Below, in pieces: positions 21,862 to 33,119 of a stretch of DNA of 61,840 bases (its first letter is position 1; each line of letters opens with the position of its first letter). Origin of the DNA: Pelomyxa schiedti (taxonomy: Eukaryota > Evosea > Pelobiontida > Pelomyxidae); the NCBI GenBank assembly GCA_020536535.1, contig JAHLWZ010000880.1, positions 1 to 61,840 on the forward strand, in the 5' to 3' direction. The notes under the pieces are model-generated. The model was given only the letters and a program-made list of their open reading frames with translations, was not told the DNA's origin and made no database searches. The translations under genes and the position numbers were made by a program.

Positions 21862-23355
21862 ATGGCACTGAGTGACGTCGAGTTCGCCAAGCGGCTGTGC
21901 GCAGCCTGCGGCGGTGCCAAGTGGCGCCAGGACGATGTATTTGGAGCGGAGCCGCGGCCTACCGACGCGACGAGCGACCGGCAGCAGCGCGGGCGTCGGG
22001 CCGTCGCGTGGCCGGGCTTCACTTTCCCTGCTTATGTTGGTGGTGCCGACGGGGACGCCGTGGATTTGCTTTCGGACGGGGATGAGGACGAGGCCCAGAA
22101 CGGGGGAGCGGCGGCTACGGATGGCAGCGGTGGTGTGGTTGCAATTGGGGATTGTGGGAGGTCTGCAGGCAACGACTACGACGACGCGGTACTGCTAGTT
22201 GATGAGCAAGGAGCGCCTGGTTTCGTTGTTGATGCTGGCACGGCGGTCGTAGGATCGAACCCCGCCTCGCCCATTATACATTCCTCTCTGCGTGACGGTG
22301 GTGGCAGTGATAGCATCATGACGGATGATGTGACATCGTCTGTGTCAAACGCGAGCAAACCGCATAAGCAAAGAATTTCACGAGATATAACAACAATAAC
22401 AACAACCTCCAGCAGCACATCAATTACTGATACCGACGCTCCAAAGTTTCCAAGAGAAATCGAAGCTATGAAGCAAGAGCTTCTGACCGAAATCCGGGCA
22501 GCCTCTTCGCAGAAACTCACTGAGGATAACACCGACGAAGGAGGGGCTCCTTCTGTGGTTGACAATGAGGCCGCACTGCTGCGAGTGGGCATAGCTTCGC
22601 AGAACCTGTTTGCTTCAATACATGAGCCCGAGCTTCTGAGAAGAGTTCTCGCGGCGGATGATTTCCGCAGCAGTGCCGCCGTTGATTCTGCTTCTGTGAG
22701 TGACTTGGTGGTTCTTAAGCTATGCATGGGGTTTGTGCAGTCGTCACCTTCCGCTTGCTGCATGGAGGTGTTTGTATCAGCAGTGTTACTCAAGGTTCTG
22801 ATCTCGCAACAGAAAATTTCCCGCGGAATATGTGAATCGTGCAGCCTTGTTTGCCATAGTGGGTTCACCTCTGCTATGGTCAATTCCGTTTTTGTGCCCC
22901 TCCTGACCAACCCTTGTTTCTCAGAACAACATTCTACGCTGATTCTCAAACTGGTTAGAAAACAGCCTGGAGAGGCATTGCCGTCTCTCCAGCAGCAGCA
23001 AGTTCACCAAATGGTAATTGCAGTACTACATGCTTTGTCTTTATCAGAGGTACCTATCTCTAAACTCCACGCCTCCCTTCTGAGAACTCTCTCAATGGGG
23101 GGAGAACTGCTGTGTGATTCCGTACTGGTCACCCACTTGTGCAAATGTGCACAGTGGTGCTACCAGGCTGAGGGTGCAAATGCATGCAATCCCAATGACT
23201 GGTGCTCACTACTCCTGATGGTACTCAACAAAAAAACTCCACCCACATTGGACAATGACACATGTGCGCTTGTGAATAGTGTCATCAACACAAAGTGGTG
23301 CACGACTTCTTATCTGAACCAAGCTGTGAAGAAAAGAATCACAGAAATGAACTGA
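21862..23355 (+). CDS. FANCE-like protein (Fanconi anaemia core-complex subunit E, C-terminal domain)
   Basis: A single uninterrupted frame of 497 residues. The ATG at 21862 begins MALSDVEFAKRLCAACGG. The first 200 residues are acidic and low complexity. From about residue 230 the sequence is helical and matches the pattern of the FANCE C-terminal helical-repeat domain: SVSDLVVLKLCMGFVQSSP, SVFVPLLTNPCF, HSTLILKLVRKQPGEALPS, VHQMVIAVLHALSLSEVP, WCSLLLMVLNKKTPPTL and a final NTKWCTTSYLNQAVKKRI. In animals FANCE bridges the core ubiquitin ligase to FANCD2 in interstrand-crosslink repair. The assignment rests on motif order and end position, judged by eye. The lack of introns is unusual for this window. 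Confidence 0.55.
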   Translation: MALSDVEFAKRLCAACGGAKWRQDDVFGAEPRPTDATSDRQQRGRRAVAWPGFTFPAYVGGADGDAVDLLSDGDEDEAQNGGAAATDGSGGVVAIGDCGRSAGNDYDDAVLLVDEQGAPGFVVDAGTAVVGSNPASPIIHSSLRDGGGSDSIMTDDVTSSVSNASKPHKQRISRDITTITTTSSSTSITDTDAPKFPREIEAMKQELLTEIRAASSQKLTEDNTDEGGAPSVVDNEAALLRVGIASQNLFASIHEPELLRRVLAADDFRSSAAVDSASVSDLVVLKLCMGFVQSSPSACCMEVFVSAVLLKVLISQQKISRGICESCSLVCHSGFTSAMVNSVFVPLLTNPCFSEQHSTLILKLVRKQPGEALPSLQQQQVHQMVIAVLHALSLSEVPISKLHASLLRTLSMGGELLCDSVLVTHLCKCAQWCYQAEGANACNPNDWCSLLLMVLNKKTPPTLDNDTCALVNSVINTKWCTTSYLNQAVKKRITEMN

Positions 23356-23455
23356 AGGTGCTGAATTGAATACGAAAAGAATGGAAGAATACCGCCACAA
23401 ACGAAAAGGGAAATAAGAGTATAGTTTTTCAGTAGGTCATTCATTTGGAAAGACA

Positions 23456-24067
23456 CTAATGGTGGTTGTGCTGTAGCAGGGACAGAATAGAAATGGCAGT
23501 AAGAACACCAAGGGCAAGGCCAACGTCAGAACCTACAGGGACTGTAACGTGGGTGTCAAGTGAGAACTTCTTTTCTCGCTTCAGAGACACCACAATTTGC
23601 TTGCAGTGCACAAATTCAACTGTTCCGGGTTGTGGGGTCAGGCCTTTTTTGAGAATGGGAATAAAAGAATCGCATACAATGGGATTGAAGGTCCAACAAA
23701 CTCCCCTTCATGTCGATTTTGTCTTCAGCACAAGTTTCGATTTTTCTCCCGTGGAACACACTTGCTATTTCTGTTTCTCCCCTCATAAGTCCAAATCCTT
23801 GTGTCGTGCCAGAAACTTTCTGGATTCTGGTAAGAAAAAACCCCAATTTCTAATACTACACACATATTTGCCATTCAAGATAATTTCTTTGTGTGTGCAA
23901 TCGTGTAGTTCGAACCTTGGGGTAAGTGTCATGATATGCACTTCCGCCTTGAACAGCTTTTTTTCTGGGTCGGATATGAGCTTTGTTTTAAAAATGTGGT
24001 GCAAGTACTTTTGTCCAGAGAAAAGAATTTTCTTTCCGAGCCGGCTGTTGAGACGATGCCCATGCAT
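23456..24067 (-). CDS. Unknown protein with C-terminal membrane anchor
   Basis: Exon 1 begins MHGHRLNSRLGKKILFSG and continues with a Lys-rich segment and FELHDCTHKEIILNGKYV. A later exon reads FNPIVCDSFIPILKKGLTP, GTVEFVHCKQIVVSLKRE and KFSLDTHVTVPVGSDVGLA, then ends with a hydrophobic helix LGVLTAISILSLLQHNHH (stop at 23456-23458). One intron lies between about 23830 and 23710. The hydrophobic end suggests a tail-anchored protein facing the cytosol. No family recognised; upstream exons are possible. It is convergent with the FANCE-like gene. Confidence 0.5.
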
Positions 24068-24100
24068 AGCATCACTTCCACTGGTGCCGTCTTTTAGAAA

Positions 24101-25532
24101 TTAGATGTTATGTTGAATAGAGAATGAGCGAACCAGTGGGTTCGGGATAAGCTTGACGTATGAACGTGTTACTGCTGGAGTTACCACTAGCACCTGACCA
24201 GGAGGAGTTGGGTAGCCCCCTGGTGTTACCATGGGCTGTGGGTATGGCTGATAACCCGGCTGTCCAGGCTGTGGATATGGTGGGTACCCCGGCTGCCCTG
24301 GTTGTGGGTATGGTTGATAGCCCGGCTGTCCAGGTTGTGGGTATGGTTGACCTGGCTGTGGATATGGCTGGTATCCGGGTTGGCCTGGTTGTGGATATGG
24401 ATAGCCTGGTTGTGCTTGCCCTGGTTGTGTAGGCTGCTGGTATGGTGGATAGCCGGGCTGCCCTGGCTGTGGTGGATAGCCTGGCTGTGGGGACTGTTGT
24501 GGTGGGTAGCCTGGCTGCCCTGGCTGTGGTGGGTATCCTGGCTGCCCGGGTTGCGGTGGGTACCCTGGTTGACCTGGTTGTGTGGATGGTTGTGGTTGGT
24601 ACCCTGGCTGCCCTGGTTGCCCAGGTTGCATGGATGGTTGTGGTGGGTATCCTGGTTGTCCTGGCTGTGTGGACGGCTGCGAAGTAGGGTATCCCGGCTG
24701 TGGCTGGGCAGGTGTCGGCTGGGGTTGTTGAGCAGGGGTGGAAAGTACTCCTGATGTAGTCAAAGGCTTATTATGCTTTGGGGCCATAGGGGATGCAGTA
24801 GTAGTAACAGAGGGAGAATTGGTCCTAACTTACGTTGAAAAAAAAAATGAAGCTACACTTGACATACAATTCAGAGCAAGAAACAGTAATTTTCAGCACA
24901 CCTTTCTCAACTCCAGTCAGTGGAAGAGAATGGGTTGTTGGAGTTGCTGTAACATCTTGCAAAGAAAACTGCAAGGAAATTAGTGAATAAAAAGGTGAAA
25001 CAAGCACTAACAGCTACTGCGCCAAGGAAATTATCTGTTGTATTTTCGTTATAATCCCAAACCTTGATAGTGTTATAAGATAATTAAGTGAGGAAAGGCC
25101 ATACTGAGAAGGACAATGTCTGATTTCTCTTACATTGGCATGAAAAAGAATAATTCCAAACTGGATTGCATGTGTTAGGCTGCACTGGTGTCTGTGCTTC
25201 ATCCCTTGCTTCTACCTATTAATATATATTGTTACTATGAAAGGAGGAAAAAATTGAAGCATTTTGGCAACATAGAACAAGTTTTTCCGTTTTTAGACAC
25301 TACAACAACGAAAAAGAGGGAAAAAAGGGGAAAAAAAAAAAAAACCAAGAACCTTGTACACGACAATGGGGTCGTTGCAATCGTCCCTCTGCACCAAGTC
25401 GGTGGCTCCCACAATTATGCAATTGAGCGTGATGAGGGGAGCCTTTGATGGCCGGCACGCGGTCCAACTCCCTGAGCGATGCATCCCCAGTCCCTCAGAA
25501 GGCGTTGACGAAGTGGCTTGCGCTGGTTGCAT
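24101..25532 (-). CDS. C2-domain protein with (QPGQPGYPP)n tail
   Basis: The ATG at 25532 opens a Ser-rich leader, then the C2 start [19 protein letters not shown] and DPIVVYKV. After an intron come [18 protein letters not shown] and, in another exon, [16 protein letters not shown], the classic C2 strands that contain membrane and Ca2+-binding loop acidic residues. A further exon adds [13 protein letters not shown]. The last exon (24787-24101) is a long Pro/Gly/Gln/Tyr repeat, with about 18 copies of a QPGQPGYPP-like unit, closing with [13 protein letters not shown]2 plus such a tail suggests calcium-dependent membrane binding with a flexible, possibly self-associating tail. Five exons estimated. 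Confidence 0.8.
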
Positions 25533-25817
25533 TATTATGGGTGTCGCCTGGCGTTGGGGTGCTTTGACGATTGTTTTTTTTTTGTTTTCGTGCCACTGAT
25601 TTGGTGATTAACGGTTCACATTCAGGCCGTTGATCCTCAAAAAAGGGTCTAACTTCCCCTTACCGGAAGTAAACCGCTGGGTATCATCTGCGACAATTTG
25701 TGAAGAAGTTGGCGCTCAGCGACTCAGAGAAAAGTGTAAGCCGAAGGTGTTTTCGTCTAACTTTGTTTCAAAACCGCCGGCAGTTGTGCTCCGATGAGGT
25801 TCGGGTGGCACACAGAA

Positions 25818-28250
25818 CTACCAATCATAGTACACAAATGGGCCTTGTGGGATTGCATCAATTTCGGCCTTGGTGAGACCCACCTGTTTCATTGTGATTT
25901 CCATGTGAAGAGGTGATTGCCAGACTTCTGTCATAAAGTGTTCCTTCACTGAGGTGGCTGTTATTTCAGGAAACAGCTGCATAATCATCTTCCAAGTGCG
26001 AGCATTTAGACCAGTTGGCAGCTTCCACTTGTGGTGCATTTCTATAACCTGTTGGTATGTTAGTTTGTGTACTTGGTTGTTAATTGAGATGAAACCTCTG
26101 GGAAGGTGACATGGAACTTGTGAATGAACCATTCCGCACAACTTTTCTTGTTGGATTTCAACAAATGCGACAACAAGTGGTTGTTATCCCTCTTGACCTG
26201 TTCTTCACTCAAGTCAAACTGGAGAATAAGCCACTTCACAACTTTTCCAGACTGCAACACAGCCTGTTGGAGGCCATCGGCAATGTCTGATGAAGAGATA
26301 TTAATATGTGATACAATTTGCTTGACTTGTGAAATATCCGCATATGAAACCACAGACTGAACAACAGAGGGTTTGAGGCCAGCGATTGAAACATTGAATG
26401 TCCTTAGTAGAAACAATGAAAGCCCGATGTTTCCATAATCGAGGCTGTGTAAAATAGCTTGCGTAACATCTGTTTCACTGATACGACAGACTGGAGTGTG
26501 AGCTAGAAACCACTGAACACCACTGAGTCCGTGGTTTCTTTTGCAAACCTCCAGGAAAGTCCCTGTGATGGGAATTGAATTCAAACCCTCCATCACATGG
26601 AATTTATCTTCCAGCCATTCTGTGATAGAAATGTTGTTCTTGGCGAGAGACCTAACAAAACACTTGTAGTGGTCTTCTTTTGTGAGAAGTGGGGATGTCG
26701 CAAAGAGACGCTTGACAAGTGAGACATTGTCAGCAGTATTTTTACATGCCCTAATGAAAGTCTTGGAGCTGACTGGGCTAAGGGAGGGAAATGTTGATAG
26801 CATGTACAGTACAGTTTGTTCTTCTGCAAACAGACATGCGGGGTCGAGGATTTCTTTGATTTTTCTTGGTTTCAGACTAAAATTGTTGAGGAGCCACAGG
26901 AGACTCTTTCCATTATCAAGTGGCAATTTAGGACACTTCTCCACTGAAAATAGTGTTTTTAGCCACAGGCAACATTCTTCAAAGTCAACACTCTGGGGGC
27001 CGCGATCCAGATATTCTTCCAGACAATCATATTTGTCGTCAATAGCGAAGACTGAGTTCCCACAATTTGGTTGGCAAAACCACCCACTGCACAACTTCAT
27101 AACTTCCAAACTTGAACTGAGCAAGCAGGTATACAGATAGCAAGACGGCGAATTCCGCGGTTCACTGTTGGCAGGTACCATCCATTCGTTGCAGCGAGAT
27201 ACGACATTAGTGGTACTTGCCAGCCATGTCACCACCTCGATGTTGCCACCTCTCAGAGCAGATTGAAAGGGCCAGACAGTCTCCCAGTCCTCTTTTCCCA
27301 CACCAAACGTTGACATCACCCACTTCACGGTTTCTAGACTGCCTCCCCGGCACGCATCAAACAGCAGGCTTTTGGAATTATCAATGATGTCATTCATCTC
27401 CCTGATGTCATCCATTAAGTCCGGATCACCCATAGGCCACCACAGGGAGCCTCCCCTCCACGGTCTATCCCTACTGCTCTCAACAAGTTCTTGGGCCATC
27501 TTCAGGTGACACCCTATAAAAGAATGCATACATTGTATAGTGTTAGTATTTCTCCCACACCGCGATGATATATGCGTTGTTCACAAAGTATTTAATAAAG
27601 TCGTTAATTAAGGGAGCGTGGAATTCCCTAAAAAACATCACACCAGCACAAAGTCCCCTCAAAACAGTGACGCACTCCTTCCTCATGTTCCGCGACTTTG
27701 CAGGGTCCCCCTCTCCCTCTCCCTCTCCCTCGCCTATGGCGACGCCGCCGCGGCTGCCGTGCCTCGCAATCCACTCGATGCACCGGGTGCTCCCGGCCGC
27801 AGCGGCCAGCTTCAGGCCAAAGTAGCGCGAGGTGTGGCGCACCCAGTGGCGCGAGACCTCCTGTGTGCGGTTGAACTCGTACTCCTCGTCCAGGGGGACC
27901 TCGGCGGCCAGGACGGCGCGGCAGGCCCGCGGGACCAGCGGGAACAGGGCGTCCGCGAGGCCCAGGAGCCACGTGCACTCGCGGACGGCGAGGGGCGCGC
28001 CTCGGTCGACGCAGGGCCGCAGGACCAGCGGCCCAACGACGTGGTCCCACACCACGCGGGACACCACCAATATGCTGGAGCCACTGTGTGTAAGTGTATC
28101 TGGATCCCGTGGAGCCGTGGAGTCCATTCCCGACCCTAATTCCAGGTTAAAGTACCTAAAGCGTGATGAGATGGGACTAATTTGTCTGGGCCACAGACCG
28201 AACATAATAAAAGAGAATTCTCCACGCGCCTCTTCACGACCTCCGCACAT
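25818..28250 (-). CDS. Ankyrin-like repeat protein
   Basis: Exon 1 (28250 or, from MDSTAPRDPD, 28137) encodes a GC-rich N-terminal segment with WDHVVGPLVLRPC, FPLVPRACRAVLAAE and FGLKLAAAAGSTRCIEWIA. The main exon (about 27515-26080) carries repeats of about 30 residues with an ankyrin look: LLFDACRGGSLETVKWVM, FQSALRGGNIEVVTWLA and LEVMKLCSGWF. An intron with branch point AACTAAC ends before VIEMHHKWKLPTGL, and the protein stops at QGPFVYYDW (25818). The join between exon 1 and the main exon near 27515-27545 is not resolved: the obvious acceptor does not keep frame from the obvious donor. It may be two genes. Repeat proteins of this style are numerous in archamoebae (from memory, not checked). 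Confidence 0.6.
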
Positions 28251-28288
28251 AAAGTAAAGAAGGATTCGTTACAGATTTTTTACAAAGG

Positions 28289-29880
28289 CTAGAACAGGAG
28301 CCAGAGCAAAAGGCCAATACACAGTGGGCTACTTAGTGTGGCCCCACCATCTGTGACCCCACCATCTTGTTCAGCCACTCCGACAGTAAGGGCGGCAATG
28401 CCTTCAGCTGAGCCAGGTTGGTCGCGAAGAATCTTGCACTTCCGCCCAAAGGAAACAGTTTCCTTCTTGAATCCCCAGTTGATTGTGCATGTGGCCGCGA
28501 GCTGGACAACCTCCCCGTTGGGGTCTGGGAAGATGCTGGGATCAAGGTACGCACTGTTTCGTGGCAGTGAGAAAAAAACAAAGTGGGGGGAAAAAAAGGA
28601 GGAAGAAGGAAATCACCTGAACTCGTTCTCCAGAGGGGTCACAACGAGTGATTCCGTGTCGAAAATGTCGAGGCTCTCCATGTCAATGTACGAACCCAAC
28701 AGGTTTCCAGACCAGTCATAGATGAACATGTCGGTGACGCAATCGCAGTTTTCGCCAGGAGTCCCACCGGTGGTTGCGATGATCTCCTCAATCGTGATTG
28801 CTTTTCATTGGTTGTTTGTTTTGCGTGCTCAAAATCAGGCTTAAAAAAACAAAGAGAGAGTAAGGGGCACACATACTTGTTCCTGATCCGAAGTATGCGT
28901 CAAATTCACCATCCTCGTTGTATGTTCTCATTGTGATGTATGCCTCCTGCGTTGTCTCAGAGCAGTCGGGAATGCCAATGGTGATGGTTGCATTGAAGGA
29001 TGAGAACTCGCTGAGAACATATGCGTTGCAAGTGGGATCCCCGTCTAGGCAACCAACCAGGAACTGTACCGTGAAGGTGCCGTAGACCATGCAGTCAAAT
29101 TTGGGATATATTGTCATTGTCCCAGTTGCCGAGGAATAAGAATGAAGCGCGGTATCGATATCCGTGGTTAGAACAACAGCGGCATTGACGTAGCTCGTTG
29201 GGAAAGATAACGGCTTGGGATTTATGCTGGTGACGTAAAAGGGAGCAGTGACAGAGGCCTTGATGTCACAAGAGACGGCGCCATACATCACCCCACAATA
29301 ACCTGAAACCCACGCACCCCAGCTTGGGTCATAATCATTAATGGTAGGAATCAGCATCACCTGGAGAAGGGTGGGGGAAAACTCTAAGAAAAAGAGATAT
29401 GCAACATACATCATTGAAGATGCCATACAGAACTGTTGTGCTTATTGTACCGTCGATATTGGTATTGGAGTACATTTCGTCGGTGATCTCCTTCACTGCG
29501 GTGTTGATCTGGTACCCAGTTTCGGTCTTGGCTGCGGATGTCGCACAGTGTGTGCTGTACTCGTCGGAATCGAAGTCCTTTGTGACTGTCCTGACACATC
29601 CGTTTGTTCCACTCGTTGTCAGATTCCACCCATTGTGGTCGGAAGACCAGTAGTTGCACATCGTGTTGTTCAAGGCATCAGTGAACTCGAGTGAGCCCAG
29701 GGAGTGGTCGCACACAGTGACAGTGATGATGCTGCCGTGGGAGGTGGTGTACACCACCGTCATGTACCGGTTGCCGTTGACAACACTCCATGACATGTAG
29801 TCGTTGTATGTGCAGTCGGGCATGTCCGTCGTGGCTCCAACAGCCGAGGCCACCACGCACAACGCCAGCATCCACTTCAT
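28289..29880 (-). CDS. Secreted, probably GPI-anchored surface protein, modules A-B-C
   Basis: A signal peptide (MKWMLALCVVASAVGA) precedes module A (CTYNDYMSWSV, GSLEF, MCNYWS, NGWNLTTSG, TVTKDFDSDEY, ending GIFNDV). Module B comes after an intron (PFYVTSINPKPL, FTVQFLVGCLDGDPTC, IGIPDCSETTQEAYITMRTY, DGEFDAYFGSGTS). Module C follows another intron (AITIEEIIAT, GGTPGENCDC, YDWSGNLLGSY, LVVTPLENEF, then YLDPSIFPDPNGEVVQL). The C-terminus is hydrophobic (SSPLCIGLLLWLLF, stop at 28289-28291), which fits a GPI signal. Cys-rich with NxT/S sites. It is the complete reference copy of a family also seen at 33207-34305 and 36694-39186. No known domain recognised. Confidence 0.8.
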
Positions 29881-29893
29881 AAGAACCAGGGTG

Positions 29894-29917
29894 GTTTTCC
29901 CACACAAGTGGGAAAAC
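29894..29917. promoter_or_regulatory. Perfect 10-bp hairpin upstream of the surface-protein start
   Basis: GTTTTCCCAC, loop ACAA, GTGGGAAAAC. It ends 13 nt from the start codon of the minus-strand surface-protein gene, so it lies in the 5' UTR or core promoter. No matching hairpin stands before the paralogue at 33207. Confidence 0.4.
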
Positions 29918-30329
29918 TTTTCCTTTTTGAAGAAGTTTTTGGTTGCACCAGGACATCCCTGTACGCTGCACAAGATCCCTCTTTTCGCATTTTATTGTTC
30001 ACCCGTGCACCAGAAAGGTACGAAAGAAAGGGAATGTGTATTTCTTAGTCTGGTATCACTTTTATTACAAGTTTTTGATACCATAGGTCCAGGCCATGTG
30101 TGGCATAGTACATTAGAAGAGTAACTTGGCCTGCAATTTCAAACAGTGCCTCTGATTATTATGGAGTGAATTCGAAAGTTCTCCCGGCCGGCACATACCG
30201 AGTGACCTTGCGGGCTCTTCGTCCCCCTTTATTAGCGATATAATACACATACAAATCAATAGTACAGGTGTTACTATGGATAAAATAGCTCTGGCAAGTT
30301 TTCCAGTGGGGTGAATCTAGTAGGACTTA
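29918..30329. other. Intergenic stretch
   Basis: AT-rich sequence between the start of the surface-protein gene and the stop of the DRAM-like gene. No coding signal seen. Confidence 0.35.
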
Positions 30330-31147
30330 TTAATCATAGGGCGGAAATTTCTCATACATAATCGGAGCCTGGGTGAATTGAAAAGGATTCCAGAACGTAC
30401 ATAGTCCACATATGGAAAATGCCAAAGGTAAAGTAGAAACCAGCTGCAATTCCATGTATGTCCCCTTCACTCTCCTTTCCAAGAACCAAACCCACAAACC
30501 CAGATTAACAATGAGCAAGTATTCCAATATGAATGACAGGGTCTAACAGAAATAAGAGAAAATATTATATGCTGTACCGGAAAGCACAGCACTAACAGCA
30601 GTCCAACCCAGGCTGCTACCCCAAACACAGCCGATAATACATTCAATTTCCTAGCATGATTTGAGCAACACAGTCTTCTCCTCGCCCTTTGTCCCCCAGC
30701 TTCCTCCCCATCGTCATTCAGTTCCACCGGGATTCCAGATTCCACCACTGAACCTTCACTTGGACTTACAGAACTTGCCGCACTTGCATCACTCTCCGCA
30801 CCTGATGAAGAGGTATCCGCGTGCCCCACACTCTTCTTTTTATTGTGTTGTGTGTGGCTGCTACTGAGTGACAGTGCCTCAATTGGTTTACTGTGCCTGA
30901 GTTTATGCGAAATCGGGCGGCTGAGCGAGAGGGCGCGGGCCACAGGGCCTCCCATAAGTGCGAAGCAACAGAGCGACAGGAAGAATGCACCGAAGCAGCG
31001 CTCAGGGGGTTGGTTTACGGTGTCTGATATGAACGGGATGGCGCCCTTGGGCACGTGGCCCAGCCCAAAAGCCGTCGAGAAAGTGGCCACCATCGTGAGC
31101 ACGAAAACAACGGGAGGCACAAAGCAACACACAATGGAGACGAGCAT
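30330..31147 (-). CDS. DRAM/Frag1/Sfk1-family membrane protein
   Basis: The ATG at 31147 starts a first helix (VSIVCCFVPPVVFVLTMVA). The family signature follows: IPFISDTVNQPPERCFGAFF, with further helices. A Ser-rich cytoplasmic loop separates this from the later helices (FGVAAWVGLLLVLCF, then after an intron ending ...TTATTTCTGTTAG, LEYLLIVNLGLWVWF and LPLAFSICGLC). Stop at 30330. Members of this family include DRAM (autophagy and lysosome), Sfk1 and PGAP2 (GPI-lipid remodelling). The proximity to GPI-type surface proteins is noted, but the branch within the family cannot be decided by eye. Confidence 0.75.
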
Positions 31148-31253
31148 TTTGGCAGGAGACCTTGGTTCGTTTTTTTTTTGTTTTGCCTGTTGTTTTGATC
31201 AAATCAACAACATGTAAGAACGAAGCGGAATAACTGAGGAATGGTATCTAGCC

Positions 31254-33119
31254 CTACCCTAGGAAGGGAGGCTTTGGTTGGTATGAAATCTGTACAGGTG
31301 GGTTGTTAGATGCTGGAAATGCTTTGGGCAAGCGCACCGTCAGTGAATCTGTGCGGGTCAAACAGAGACCTTTGATTAAACTTTCAATACTGTTGGTACT
31401 GAAGTGTGACAGGCAGAACTCCTTTTGCGAAAGTGGTAGTTCGTCGAATGGTAGCCAAACGCAACGCCCTACATCGGCTATGTTTCCTCCACATTCCTTG
31501 GAATTCTTCTTAAGATGAACAAGTGAATGAGTTTCAAACCTTGCATGTTGAACTTGTCTTGTCATTCCAGGCACCCCAATTTATGGGTATGGCCATTGAG
31601 CAAGCTTTGCACCTGGGCAAGTATAATGCAAATAAATTAAATCGTTCCGCTGTACCGCCATTTGTTGCCATCTGGTATGCCGTCCAAGGAAGTTATTATA
31701 GCTGTCTGTTCTGCTGTAGATGCGTGGCATACAGATTCGTAAAAAAATTCGGTACCAGTGATTTGTTTGCGAGAAAGAACTTGAACTACGTCCCATTTGG
31801 ACAGTGCATCCCTGTAACTGTTTAGCAATGCCAAATATGAAAATTTTAGGGTGGAAATTCACACTCATTAATTGCTTCAAATTTGAATCTTACATGAGAA
31901 AGAAGAGGACCAGAGGGTGGCATGCCATTGTAGTGGAAACATCTGTAGTCTACACCCTGATGCAGCTGTTTTAGGGATACAAAGATAAATGTGATGAAAA
32001 CCCGTTTTATGCATGATCCCTCTAAATCCCTGAGTAGAGTTTCATCGGTGCAAAAAAAGCACGTTATGTGTGCAACACCGTGAATAACCCAAACGGGAAA
32101 CTTTGGATGCCGGAAGTGTGTGTGGAGAGAAGATTGTGGAGTAAGTCTATCTTGAAGTAAATCCAAATCTAACTGTCCAATGCAAGGTCTCTCCCGCGGT
32201 GCCCTGGAAAGAACTGGTAGTGCCTCCCCGCATGTTATGAGACTAGTCATAGGCTAGAGATAAATTGATATGAGGAGTCTTTCTTTGGTTGTTGGCAAAC
32301 CGGCGATGTGGCCATCATTTCGGTAATGGTATCTCTTTGAGTCCAAACAAGTGAATACAGATAGAATACTACCCCAGCAGGACCCTGGAAAATTGGAAGT
32401 AGTTCTAGTATACCAGACAAAGTGAGGAAGTAAAATATTAGTTTTCCTATTACCGATTATGGTAGAATACAATAATTGCTCATTGTCAACTGGGATCCTG
32501 CGAACCACCAACTCCTCCTCCATCGGGCTATGGGGAATTGGGGCACCTGGCCGTGGGATGACCAGTGCCACACTTGTTGCGCCTCCGTCTTTAGCACACC
32601 GTGCCACTTGAAGAAGTGATGCAAAGATAGCCGAAGTGAGATATAACTGGGGTCTACTAAGGCGGGCGGAAGAGCAACAACCTCTGTTCTTTGGTGAGAA
32701 CACAGAATGTGTTTGTATCATCCTAAGTAAACTCACGCAGATACGTCAGGCAGATTCAAAAATCCCAGTTTGAATAAGGCGATCCAGGCTTGGACGGAAC
32801 CCAAAACACCACAAGCTCCGTTTCTTACCTGCTTCAGGCAACAACTTGACCCATCAGCATCAATTATGGGAGACTCAGGAGTCGGCGTCGTCGAGGCAGT
32901 AGCAAGAATAGAAGAAGAATTAGATGCGATTGTCGTACACTGCGTGGGGAACGTTGACGACGGCGGGACGTTTTGGGGAAACGTAGTGGATTCGTACAAA
33001 GGCGCGAAGCAGAAGCCCTCGTTGTACCACGGCTCGAAATATTTGGTGTGGGGTGAAGCCAATTTCTTATGGGGCCACAACACCCAATGCACGAACTTGG
33101 ACGCACCCTCTTCTTGCAT
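31254..33119 (-). CDS. MINDY-3/4-like deubiquitinase
   Basis: Several exons. Exon 1 (MQEEGASKFVHWVLWP) has the segment WYNEGFCFAPL, matching the beginning of the catalytic region, then a Ser/Thr/Pro-rich insertion. The catalytic cysteine lies in NGACGVLGSVQAWIALF (compare GPCAVIAPVQAF in human MINDY-3). The catalytic His block reads RHPKFPVWVIHGVAHITCFF, as in the family's KSPKFPIWIVGSETHLTVFF. The end block FHYNGMPPSGPLL matches YHYNGL. Two further exons (ALSKWDVVQVLSRKQITGTE; GRCVWLPFDELPLSQKEF) extend the C-terminus to 31254 beyond the usual end. MINDY enzymes trim Lys48-linked ubiquitin chains. Only 87 bp separate its start from the divergent surface-protein gene. Confidence 0.75.

Noticed and set aside
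24160-24754. Plus-strand Trp/Leu/Val-rich frames
   Set aside because: Antisense of the QPGQPGYPP repeat of the C2 protein.
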